9,452 bases of DNA from an uncultured Bacilli bacterium. Lineage in GTDB: Bacteria > Bacillota_I > Bacilli_A > RF39 > UBA660. The stretch is from positions 1 to 9,452 of the forward strand of contig CANQCQ010000028.1 of NCBI GenBank assembly GCA_947589725.1, read 5' to 3'. Below are positions 1 to 6,250 of this stretch, piece after piece. How positions within the stretch are numbered: position 1 is the stretch's first letter; every line of letters starts with the position of its first letter. The translations under genes and the position numbers were made by a program. The notes under the pieces were generated by a model. The model saw nothing but the letters and a program-made list of their open reading frames with translations. It was not told where the DNA came from and ran no database searches.

Positions 1-1388
1 CAGATGAGAATTCTAAGTATTTAACCTATACTGTTAAATATATTGATGGAACTGAAGTATTAGAAAAAGATTTATTAAAAGCTCATTCAAAAGTAAAAAT
101 TAAAGTAAGAGTAGAATATAATTTTAATGTTGATTCTCTTATCAATGTTGAAGAAGTAAACTTTAACTTAAATATTGAATATGTCAGGGCAACAGATGAA
201 GCTAGAAAAGTTAATAATTTATATGAGAGTGGAAGAGGTAACCCAATAAAGATAAGTAATGCTACTGAAAACAGTATGAATAATTTAAAAATATATGGAA
301 ATACTTATCAAGAATTATACAGTGGACCAAACTTATACAATTATAAAGATGTAACAGATTATGTAGATGCAGTTGGATCTGGAGTTAGTGTTGATGATGA
401 GGGATGGATTACAATAACAGTGGATAATCCTAGCACTGCTTCTAAGCCGCTTTATGGAAATTACTGGACCAATAATTTGGATTTAGATGTTGGTCAAACT
501 TATTCTATTATTGTTGAAGTAAAAAAGGTAACAGGAGAAGGAGATTTACATTTTATTTCTGTTGGGGAAAATACAGCAAATGGTCAATTTCAAGGACAAA
601 GCAGAGCTTTTTCACAATTAAAAGATAATGATTTAATTGTAACTACCTCTGTTGCAAAGACATCTAATCAATGGGGGCTAAGAACTTTTGGACGCTTTCT
701 TCCAGGAGAAAGTGGCTCTATAACTTTTAGATTATCAGTAATAGAAGGAGATAATGTCACAAAAGATAATTTTAGATATCAACCATATTTAAAAGAAAAA
801 ATATCTCCTGAAAATTATCGTAATGATGTAATAAATGTTACAGGTTCTACAAGTTTAGAAATTAAAAGTAGTGATTTAGAGAATACTAAAAATAATTCAA
901 TAACACTAAATGATTTAGAGTTAAGAGGAATAGGAGAAAATAGAGATTACATCTATAATGTAGGAGATAAATGGTACATTCATAGAGAAATAAGTAAGTT
1001 AGTCTTAGATGGGGATGAAAATCTTACTAAAACAACTGACAATACTTATCAATTATCACAAACAATAAAAATATCAAATAAATTTATAACTAACTTATAT
1101 AATAATTTAAATAAAGATTATTACTCTATAAATATTACTAATAATAATATAGTAATAAAAGATGCAAGAAATCTAAGTATTGAATCTTATAAAGAATGGT
1201 TAAGTAATAATAATTTAGAAATATATTATGTATTAGATAAATTTATTGAAGAAGAAATAAATGATTCTAACTTAATAAATGAATTAAATAAAATATTAGA
1301 AAATAATTTATTTAATGGAGATAATGAAGTTATTTATAAAAGTAATATTGATACAGATATAGAGTTTGATTATTACGTAAAGGAATAG
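1..1388 (+). CDS. Surface/secreted protein with phage-tail-like C-terminal modules (5' partial)
   Basis: The frame is open from the left edge (first full codon at 3), so the ATG at 276 is internal and 461 C-terminal residues are visible. Residues 1-70 look like the end of a beta-sandwich domain of the kind found in secreted proteins of gut Firmicutes (LIN-VEEVNFNLNIEYVRATD). From residue 92 (NNLKIYGNTYQ) the sequence resembles modules of phage minor structural/tail proteins: a short linker motif, a jelly-roll-like part ending in SGSITFRLSVIEG near residues 238-250, then a block with RDYIYNVGDKWYIHREISKL and later YKEWLSNNNLEIYYVLDKF. These phage resemblances are recalled from family knowledge, not searched. 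No signal peptide or anchor is visible because the N-terminus is missing, and no anchor is seen at the C-terminus. No terminator hairpin follows. It could be a surface adhesin or pilin-like protein that acquired a phage module, or a prophage remnant. No other phage gene is in the window. Function unknown. Confidence 0.75.
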   Translation, partial: DENSKYLTYTVKYIDGTEVLEKDLLKAHSKVKIKVRVEYNFNVDSLINVEEVNFNLNIEYVRATDEARKVNNLYESGRGNPIKISNATENSMNNLKIYGNTYQELYSGPNLYNYKDVTDYVDAVGSGVSVDDEGWITITVDNPSTASKPLYGNYWTNNLDLDVGQTYSIIVEVKKVTGEGDLHFISVGENTANGQFQGQSRAFSQLKDNDLIVTTSVAKTSNQWGLRTFGRFLPGESGSITFRLSVIEGDNVTKDNFRYQPYLKEKISPENYRNDVINVTGSTSLEIKSSDLENTKNNSITLNDLELRGIGENRDYIYNVGDKWYIHREISKLVLDGDENLTKTTDNTYQLSQTIKISNKFITNLYNNLNKDYYSINITNNNIVIKDARNLSIESYKEWLSNNNLEIYYVLDKFIEEEINDSNLINELNKILENNLFNGDNEVIYKSNIDTDIEFDYYVKE

Positions 1389-1405
1389 TATTACTGTTCT
1401 TTATT

Positions 1406-1434
1406 TTGACTTAATAATTATTTTTTGATATTTT
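1406..1434 (+). promoter_or_regulatory. Candidate sigma-A promoter of the first ackA
   Basis: TTGACT at 1406-1411 (5 of 6 to the -35 consensus) and TATTTT at 1429-1434 (4 of 6 to -10) are separated by exactly 17 bases. Transcription would begin near 1441, giving a leader of only about 20 bases before the chosen ackA start. The AT-rich background makes a chance -10 easy, so the good -35 and the spacing carry the call. Confidence 0.5.
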
Positions 1435-1446
1435 ATGAGTATCAAT

Positions 1447-1453
1447 GAGAGGT
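1447..1453 (+). promoter_or_regulatory. Ribosome binding site that decides the first ackA start
   Basis: GAGAGGT lies 6-7 bases before the ATG at 1460, whereas the in-frame ATG at 1445 has no Shine-Dalgarno-like sequence upstream. The 1460 start also gives the standard family N-terminus, with the catalytic Asn at position 7. Confidence 0.65.
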
Positions 1454-1459
1454 ATAAAT

Positions 1460-2647
1460 ATGAAATTATTAAGTGTTAATGCGGGAAGTAGTTCATTAAA
1501 GTTTAGGTTATATGAAATGCCTGAGGAAAAATTAATTATAAAGGGAACTTTTGAAAGAATTGGCTTGGAAGAATCTTTCTATACTATTAGATATAATGAT
1601 AATAAGTCTGAAGTTATGATACCTATAAAGGATCATAAAGAGGCAGTTGAGTTATTAGCAAGTTTATTAGTAGATTTGAAAATAGTTAAGTCTTTAGATG
1701 AAATAGAATCTGTAGGACATAGAGTTGTTCATGGTGGTAATAAGTATTCTAAAAGTGTTGAGATTACTGATAGAGTTATTAGTGAAATTGAAAGATTATC
1801 AGATTTGGCTCCATTACATAATCCTGGAGCATTGAAAGGTATATATGCTTTTAAAGAGAAAATTCCTAAGGCAAAGATGGTAGCTTGTTTCGATACTGCT
1901 TTTCATCAAACTATGGATGAGGCTACTTACTTATATGCTATTCCTTATGAATGGTATGTTAAATATGATGTTCGTAAATATGGTTTTCATGGTTTAAGTC
2001 ATATGTATATAACAGAAAGAATGAGTAATGTTTTAAATAAAAAGCCTAATTTAATAATTTGTCATATTGGTAATGGTGGAAGTGTTACTGCTGTTAAAGA
2101 AGGAAATTGTATAGATACGTCTATGGGATTTACTCCGAATGCTGGAATAATGATGGGAACTCGTTCAGGTGATATTGATTATTCAATAATTAGTTATATT
2201 ATGAAAAAAGAAGAAAGAAATTTAGAATGGGTCGATAACAGATTAAATAAGTATAGTGGATTAGAAGGAATTGCTGGTATGAGCGATTTACGTGATATAG
2301 ATCGTGCATTTGATGCTAAAGAGGGTAAAGTTATTTTAGCAATTGATATGTACACTAATAGGATTGTAGACTACATTGCAAGATATTATGTAAAATTAAA
2401 AGGACATGTTGATGCTATTGTATTTACAGCTGGTGGTGGAGAAAATGATTCAATTATTAGAGCTGAAGTAATTAAAAAATTAGAGGCTTTAGATATAAAA
2501 TTAGATGAGAAAAAGAATAATGAAACTACAATTAGAAAAGGTAAAGAAGGAATTATTACTTTACCAGATTCTAAGATACCAGTTTATGTTATGGCAACAG
2601 ATGAAGAATTAATGATAGCTAGAGATACATATAATTTAGTAAAATAA
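1460..2647 (+). CDS. ackA: Acetate kinase, diverged first copy
   Basis: This 395-residue ASKHA-fold kinase would interconvert acetate + ATP and acetyl phosphate + ADP in the cytoplasm. Start 1460 gives MKLLSVNAGSSSLKF, the usual N-terminus. Family residues are present: N7, S10, S12, K14, R88 in GHRVVHGG, H120 in APLHNP, D145 in FDTAFHQ, H177 in YGFHG, the HIGNGGS loop at 202-208, R235 in MGTRSGD, and DEEL near 381-384. The acetate-pocket residues (Val of HRVVHG, Leu of PLHNP, Phe of GFHG, Pro of GFTP) are kept. It is unusual on the nucleotide side: GFHGTSHRY reads GFHGLSHMY, GDxDPS reads GDIDYS, TAG(I/V)GEN reads TAGGGEN, and the loop before the ADP-contacting DxR is one residue shorter than in its neighbour. 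By eye about half of residues match the second copy. No pta gene is in the window. It may be an active acetate kinase with altered nucleotide handling, a kinase for another short-chain acid, or a degenerating paralogue. Confidence 0.9.
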   Translation: MKLLSVNAGSSSLKFRLYEMPEEKLIIKGTFERIGLEESFYTIRYNDNKSEVMIPIKDHKEAVELLASLLVDLKIVKSLDEIESVGHRVVHGGNKYSKSVEITDRVISEIERLSDLAPLHNPGALKGIYAFKEKIPKAKMVACFDTAFHQTMDEATYLYAIPYEWYVKYDVRKYGFHGLSHMYITERMSNVLNKKPNLIICHIGNGGSVTAVKEGNCIDTSMGFTPNAGIMMGTRSGDIDYSIISYIMKKEERNLEWVDNRLNKYSGLEGIAGMSDLRDIDRAFDAKEGKVILAIDMYTNRIVDYIARYYVKLKGHVDAIVFTAGGGENDSIIRAEVIKKLEALDIKLDEKKNNETTIRKGKEGIITLPDSKIPVYVMATDEELMIARDTYNLVK

Positions 2648-2677
2648 GAATTGCTATAAGGTAGTTCTTTTTCTTTT
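2646..2677 (+). terminator. Intrinsic terminator after the first ackA
   Basis: Arms AAGAATTGC (2646-2654) and GTAGTTCTT (2661-2669) form a 9-bp stem with two G-U pairs and a 6-base loop, followed by TTTCTTTT. The first arm starts on the last two bases of the ackA stop codon. The stem is weak in G+C, so termination may be partial. Confidence 0.65.
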
Positions 2678-2696
2678 AATATTTAAAAACATATTG

Positions 2697-2702
2697 TATA
2701 AT
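2697..2702 (+). promoter_or_regulatory. Candidate -10 box of the second ackA promoter
   Basis: A perfect TATAAT lies 33 bases before the ATG at 2735 and 20 bases past the preceding terminator. The -35 position (about 2674-2679, TTTTAA) matches poorly, so only the -10 is called. A start near 2709 would leave a 26-base leader carrying AAGGAGA. Confidence 0.5.
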
Positions 2703-2734
2703 ATTAATAGATTTGAAAAGAAGGAGATATTTAG

Positions 2735-3919
2735 ATGAAAATAATATCAATTAATACAGGAAGTAGTTCCTTAAAATTTAGTTTATATGATATGAAGAAT
2801 GAGAGTGTAATTGCATCTGGATTATTTGAAAGAATTGGTATTGATGGAAGCCGTTATACTATAAAATATAATGGAGAAAAAATTACTCAGGAAATTGAAC
2901 TTAATAATCATACTGATGCAGTTAAAGTTTTACTAGAGAAGTTGGTTGATTTAGAAATAATTAAATCATTAGAAGAAATAAATGGTGTTGGACATCGTTT
3001 AGTTCATGGTAAGGATAAATATACTGAATCTGTACTAATTACTGATGAAGTTATTTCTGATTTAGAAGATTTTAAAGAGTTTGCACCTTTACATAATCCA
3101 GCAAATATATTGGGAATAAATGCATTTAAGGAAGTATTACCTAATGTTCCTATGGTAGGAGTATTTGATACTGCTTTTCATCAAACAATGGATGAAATTT
3201 CTTATTTGTATCCTGTTCCTTATAAATGGTATAAAGATTATGGTGTTCGTAAGTATGGTTTTCATGGAACATCACACAGATATATTACAAATACTGTAAG
3301 AGAGATGTTAGGTAGAGATAATTTTAAATTAATTAGTTGTCATATTGGTAATGGAGGTAGTATTACTGCAGTTAAAGATGGTAAATGTATTGATACTTCT
3401 ATGGGATTTACTCCTTTAGCTGGAATAATGATGGGAACTCGTTCTGGAGATGTTGATCCTTCAATAATTTCTTATGTTATGGAAAAAGAAGGTAAAAATG
3501 CTGGAGAGATTATTGATGATTTAAATAAGAATAGTGGTTTAATAGGATTAAGTGAATTTAGTTCTGATATGCGTGACATAGTTTCAAAATGTGATGAGGG
3601 TGATGAAAAAGCTCTAATTGCTAGAGGAAAATATGTAAGAAGAGTAGTTGATTATATAGCTCAATATTATGTTTTATTAGGTGGAGCAGATATAATTGTA
3701 TTTACTGCAGGAGTTGGTGAAAATAGTATTCCTGTAAGACGTGAAATTTGTGAAAAGTTAGCTTGCTTAGGTGTAAAGATTGATTTAGATAAGAATAATG
3801 TATCTGGTGAGTTAATGAAGATTAGTACTGATGACTCTGCAATAGAAGTATGGGTTGTTCCGACTGATGAAGAACTAATGATTGCAAGAGATACATTAAA
3901 TTTAATAAAGAATAGATAG
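2735..3919 (+). CDS. ackA: Acetate kinase, canonical second copy
   Basis: This 394-residue cytoplasmic kinase makes ATP from acetyl phosphate at the end of acetate fermentation (the Pta-AckA pathway), or activates acetate in reverse. All expected landmarks are present: N7 in INTGSSS, K14, R88 in GHRLVHG, H120, D145 in FDTAFHQ, H177 in YGFHGTSHRY, N205 in HIGNGGS, R236 in MGTRSGD, the ADP-binding block ending SSDMRDI at 276-282, TAGVGENS at 324-331, and TDEEL at 377-381. Length and N-terminus match the family. AAGGAGA at 2721-2727 sits 7 bases before the ATG. It is a neighbouring paralogue of the copy ending at 2647, but unlike that copy it keeps the usual nucleotide-site motifs, so it is probably the main acetate kinase. 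nrnA follows after 10 bases, so the two are likely co-transcribed. Confidence 0.97.
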   Translation: MKIISINTGSSSLKFSLYDMKNESVIASGLFERIGIDGSRYTIKYNGEKITQEIELNNHTDAVKVLLEKLVDLEIIKSLEEINGVGHRLVHGKDKYTESVLITDEVISDLEDFKEFAPLHNPANILGINAFKEVLPNVPMVGVFDTAFHQTMDEISYLYPVPYKWYKDYGVRKYGFHGTSHRYITNTVREMLGRDNFKLISCHIGNGGSITAVKDGKCIDTSMGFTPLAGIMMGTRSGDVDPSIISYVMEKEGKNAGEIIDDLNKNSGLIGLSEFSSDMRDIVSKCDEGDEKALIARGKYVRRVVDYIAQYYVLLGGADIIVFTAGVGENSIPVRREICEKLACLGVKIDLDKNNVSGELMKISTDDSAIEVWVVPTDEELMIARDTLNLIKNR

Positions 3920-3929
3920 GATGTAAAAG

Positions 3930-4874
3930 ATGTATAATGAAATTTATAAGAAAATTGTAGAGTATAATGAAATTGTTATTGCAAGACATATTGGTGTTGA
4001 TCCAGATGCTTTATGTAGTCAATTAGCTCTTAAGGATTCAATAAAATTAACATTTCCAGAAAAAAAGGTTTTAGCAATAGGTACTGGTAGTGCTAAATTT
4101 AATTCTATTGGCAAGCTTGATAAGATTGAAAAGGTCAATAATGCTTTATTAATAGTTATAGATACTCCTGATAAAAGAAGAGTAGACTCTGTTGATTTTT
4201 CACAATTTGCTTATAAAATAAAAATAGATCATCATCCATTTATTGAAAATTTTTGTGATTTAGAGTGTATTGAAGATGATACATCATCTTCTTGTGAAAT
4301 ATTAATAAATATGATATTAAATACACCGCTTATATGTGATGAAAATATAGCTCAAACATTATATATTGGATTAGTCAGTGATTCTAATAGATTTTTGTTT
4401 GATAGTTGTAAAGCAAAGACATTTAAATCTGTATCTACATTACTTGAAAAGTATCCTTTTAGTTTAAGTCAGTCATATGAAAAATTATACTTAAGGCCTA
4501 TGAATGAAGTAAGATTAGAAGGATATATATCACTTAATATGAATGTCACAGAAAACGGTTTAGGTTATATTAAGATTTCTGATCAAGTAATTAGTGAATT
4601 TGGTGTTGATTCTGCATCTGCTGGTAATATGATTAATAATTATAACTATATTAAAGATGTTCTAGTTTGGGTTACAATGACTGAAGATATTAAAAATGAT
4701 CAAATAAGAATTTCAATTAGATCTAGAGGACCAGAAATAAATAAGTTAGCTGAATCATATGGTGGTGGAGGTCATAAAATGGCTGCTGGTGTTAAAGTAA
4801 AAACTTTTGATGAGGCAATGAAGTTTATTAAAGAATTAGATAATTTATTAAAAGAATATAATGAAATTTTATAA
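3930..4874 (+). CDS. nrnA: DHH/DHHA1 phosphoesterase, NrnA-type nanoRNase / pAp phosphatase
   Basis: This 314-residue protein has the size and motif order of Bacillus NrnA. That enzyme degrades 2-5-nt RNA fragments from the 5' end and dephosphorylates pAp (3'-phosphoadenosine 5'-phosphate) in the cytoplasm, using two Mn ions. Metal ligands are visible: H20-x3-D24-x-D26 (motif HIGVDPDA, where the usual Pro is Val), D78 in VIDTPDKRR, D100-H101-H102-P103, and D151 in GLVSDSNRF. The DHHA1 domain ends with the substrate-binding GGGGHKMAAG at 278-287. It sits 10 bases after the second ackA and 11 bases before engB with no promoter or terminator between, so it is read as the middle gene of an operon. 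The Shine-Dalgarno is weak (GATAGGATG), and translation may depend on coupling to the upstream gene. The exact split of nanoRNase and pAp activity cannot be read from sequence. Confidence 0.9.
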   Translation: MYNEIYKKIVEYNEIVIARHIGVDPDALCSQLALKDSIKLTFPEKKVLAIGTGSAKFNSIGKLDKIEKVNNALLIVIDTPDKRRVDSVDFSQFAYKIKIDHHPFIENFCDLECIEDDTSSSCEILINMILNTPLICDENIAQTLYIGLVSDSNRFLFDSCKAKTFKSVSTLLEKYPFSLSQSYEKLYLRPMNEVRLEGYISLNMNVTENGLGYIKISDQVISEFGVDSASAGNMINNYNYIKDVLVWVTMTEDIKNDQIRISIRSRGPEINKLAESYGGGGHKMAAGVKVKTFDEAMKFIKELDNLLKEYNEIL

Positions 4875-4885
4875 GGAGTAATGGT

Positions 4886-5467
4886 ATGGTAATTAAAGAA
4901 GCTAATTTAGATATAATAGCTACTAGAAGAAGTCAATATCCAGATAATGGAAGAGCTGAGTTCTTATTAGTAGGTAGAAGTAATGTAGGTAAAAGTAGTT
5001 TCATAAATGCTGTTTTATCAAGAAAAAATCTAGCTCATACTTCTTCTAAGCCTGGTAAAACTCAAACTCTAAATTTTTATGGGGTTAATGAACAATTTTA
5101 TTTAATTGATGTTCCTGGATATGGATATGCCTCTGTAGATAAAAAAACTCAATCAAAATTTGGAATGATGATTGAAGAATATATTGAAAAAAGAGAGCAA
5201 TTAAAAAGAATATTCTTAATAATAGATTTTCGTATGAAACCTACTGAAGATGATTTACTTATGTATAACTTTTTAAAATATTATAATTTACCAGTAACAG
5301 TTATTGCGACAAAAGCTGATAAAGTATCTGGTAGTAAGAAAGAAAAAAATTTATCTGAAATACTTGAGACTTTAGACTTAGTGGTAGGTGATGATTTAAT
5401 AGTCTTTTCTAGTACTACTAAGTTAGGTGTAAAAGAAGTATTAAAAAAGATTGAAGACTTAATTTGA
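4886..5467 (+). CDS. engB: EngB/YsxC ribosome-biogenesis GTPase
   Basis: This 193-residue single-domain TrmE-Era-family GTPase is the usual length for YsxC/EngB, which helps late assembly of the 50S subunit. All G motifs are present: G1 GRSNVGKS (30-37), G2 KPGKTQT (55-61), G3 DVPGYGYA (75-82), G4 TKADK (142-146), G5 SSTTKLG (175-181). The start at 4886 is fixed by AAGGAG at 4873-4878, which overlaps the nrnA stop. The ATG at 4881 in another frame reaches a stop after three codons. In many Bacilli this gene follows lon; here it is the last gene of ackA-nrnA-engB. It ends with in-frame TGA TAA, and these bases also serve as terminator and as part of the next promoter. Confidence 0.96.
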   Translation: MVIKEANLDIIATRRSQYPDNGRAEFLLVGRSNVGKSSFINAVLSRKNLAHTSSKPGKTQTLNFYGVNEQFYLIDVPGYGYASVDKKTQSKFGMMIEEYIEKREQLKRIFLIIDFRMKPTEDDLLMYNFLKYYNLPVTVIATKADKVSGSKKEKNLSEILETLDLVVGDDLIVFSSTTKLGVKEVLKKIEDLI

Positions 5468-5484
5468 TAAGTCTTTTTCTTTTT
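5453..5484 (+). terminator. Intrinsic terminator at the end of engB
   Basis: AAGACTTA (5454-5461) pairs perfectly with TAAGTCTT (5468-5475), extended by one G-U pair at 5453/5476, with a 6-base loop and a run of T broken by one C to 5484. The last engB sense codons form the first arm and the TGA stop lies in the loop. Confidence 0.75.
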
Positions 5485-5492
5485 GATATAAT
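5464..5492 (+). promoter_or_regulatory. Strong sigma-A promoter inside the engB terminator
   Basis: TTGATA at 5464-5469 (5 of 6) and TATAAT at 5487-5492 (6 of 6) are spaced by exactly 17 bases. This is the best housekeeping promoter in the window. The -35 box covers the engB stop codon, the loop and the first bases of the second arm of the terminator. Transcription should begin near 5499, about 28 bases before the start codon at 5527. Confidence 0.75.
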
Positions 5493-5524
5493 ATCTCCTA
5501 GATAACTTATTTTTTGGAGATATT
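5490..5524 (+). promoter_or_regulatory. Inverted repeat hiding the Shine-Dalgarno of the 228-residue gene
   Basis: AATATCTCC (5490-5498) is perfectly complementary to GGAGATATT (5516-5524), with a 17-base loop. The second arm contains the Shine-Dalgarno GGAGA, 6 bases before the ATG at 5527. The first arm overlaps the -10 box and lies upstream of the predicted start site. Only transcripts reading through from engB would therefore form the hairpin; the promoter's own mRNA would leave the site free. Confidence 0.5.
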
Positions 5525-5526
5525 TT

Positions 5527-6213
5527 ATGAAGAAAAAAATTGGAATTATATTAAGCTTAGTTATATTAACTTGTATTATAGTAGTTGGATATCTAACTAT
5601 AATTTATACTCAGGAAGACTATAAACTAGAAAGAGAAATTAATGAACTAAGTAAATTAGATATTACTAAAGATTCTTTTAATAGAAAGTATGTTACTAGT
5701 GGTGATTATAAAAAAGTAGAAAAAGCTATAAAAGATTATTTAAATGACTATTCAACTACATTAAAAAATATTAATGATATTATTGATGGAGATAAATTTA
5801 GTTCTTTATTATCATATGAAAATTTAAGTACAGATAAATCTTTTAGAGAATCAATTATTTATGTTAATAGAGTGTCTTCACAAATAAATACTTATCTAGA
5901 TAAATTAGTTGTTATGTGTAGTGAGAGTAATATTAGAGATAATATTTCAAAATATAATTTAGATGAATATTATGTTAATCTATATAATAAATATATGTTG
6001 GATCAAGAGCTTCTTGGTAAATTTAAATTATCAAGTGATTATATAGAACAATATAGACAAAGAATTAATAATAAAGTTAGTGCTTGTAATGAAATATTTT
6101 TATTTTTAAATAATAATATTAATAATATAAAATTTGAAGAAGGTCAATTAAAGTTCAATAGTGAACAATTGATTAATCAGTATAATGAATATATTAATAA
6201 AATAAAGGCTTAA
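5527..6213 (+). CDS. Membrane-anchored protein of unknown function
   Basis: I do not recognise a characterised family for this 228-residue protein. Residues 1-4 are basic (MKKK), and residues 5-27 form one long hydrophobic segment (IGIILSLVILTCIIVVGYL...) that fits an N-terminal membrane anchor or uncleaved signal peptide. The Cys at 16 is inside the hydrophobic run and is not preceded by a good lipobox, so a lipoprotein is unlikely. The remaining 200 residues are polar, Lys/Asn/Asp/Tyr-rich and probably mostly helical, and should face the outside. There is no enzyme motif and no sortase signal. Cysteines occur at 131 and 187. It has its own strong promoter and GGAGA ribosome site, is convergent with spoIVA, and shares a terminator with it. 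Its job cannot be inferred from its neighbours. Confidence 0.8.
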   Translation: MKKKIGIILSLVILTCIIVVGYLTIIYTQEDYKLEREINELSKLDITKDSFNRKYVTSGDYKKVEKAIKDYLNDYSTTLKNINDIIDGDKFSSLLSYENLSTDKSFRESIIYVNRVSSQINTYLDKLVVMCSESNIRDNISKYNLDEYYVNLYNKYMLDQELLGKFKLSSDYIEQYRQRINNKVSACNEIFLFLNNNINNIKFEEGQLKFNSEQLINQYNEYINKIKA

Positions 6214-6250
6214 ATAAAACCCCATTTATATAAAGAATGGGGTTTTATTT
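6212..6250. terminator. Bidirectional terminator shared by the membrane protein gene and spoIVA
   Basis: A perfect 15-bp stem joins 6212-6226 and 6236-6250, with a 9-base loop. The core is CCCC/GGGG flanked by A-rich and T-rich ends, so it reads as hairpin plus U-tract on both strands. The stop codon of the upstream gene (6211-6213) and that of spoIVA (6251-6249) form the two ends of the stem, so the convergent genes have no free spacer. Confidence 0.92.

Noticed and set aside
276..278. ATG as start of the left-edge gene
   Set aside because: The frame is open without a stop from position 3 to 276, the protein is continuous through this Met, and no Shine-Dalgarno precedes it.
1..1388. A prophage at the left edge
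   Set aside because: Only one gene has phage-like modules. No integrase, capsid, holin, lysin or attachment repeat is visible in the window, so a prophage cannot be called.
1389..1405. Possible terminator after the left-edge gene
   Set aside because: The only inverted repeat (AGTA/TACT) has a one-base gap and cannot form a stable hairpin.
1445..1447. Earlier ATG for the first ackA
   Set aside because: It adds five residues not seen in the family and overlaps the likely ribosome binding site of the 1460 start.
4881..4892. Three-codon reading frame (ATG GTA TGG TAA) just before engB
   Set aside because: The ATG is only 2 bases from the Shine-Dalgarno that fits engB at 7 bases. Probably a chance ATG with no role.
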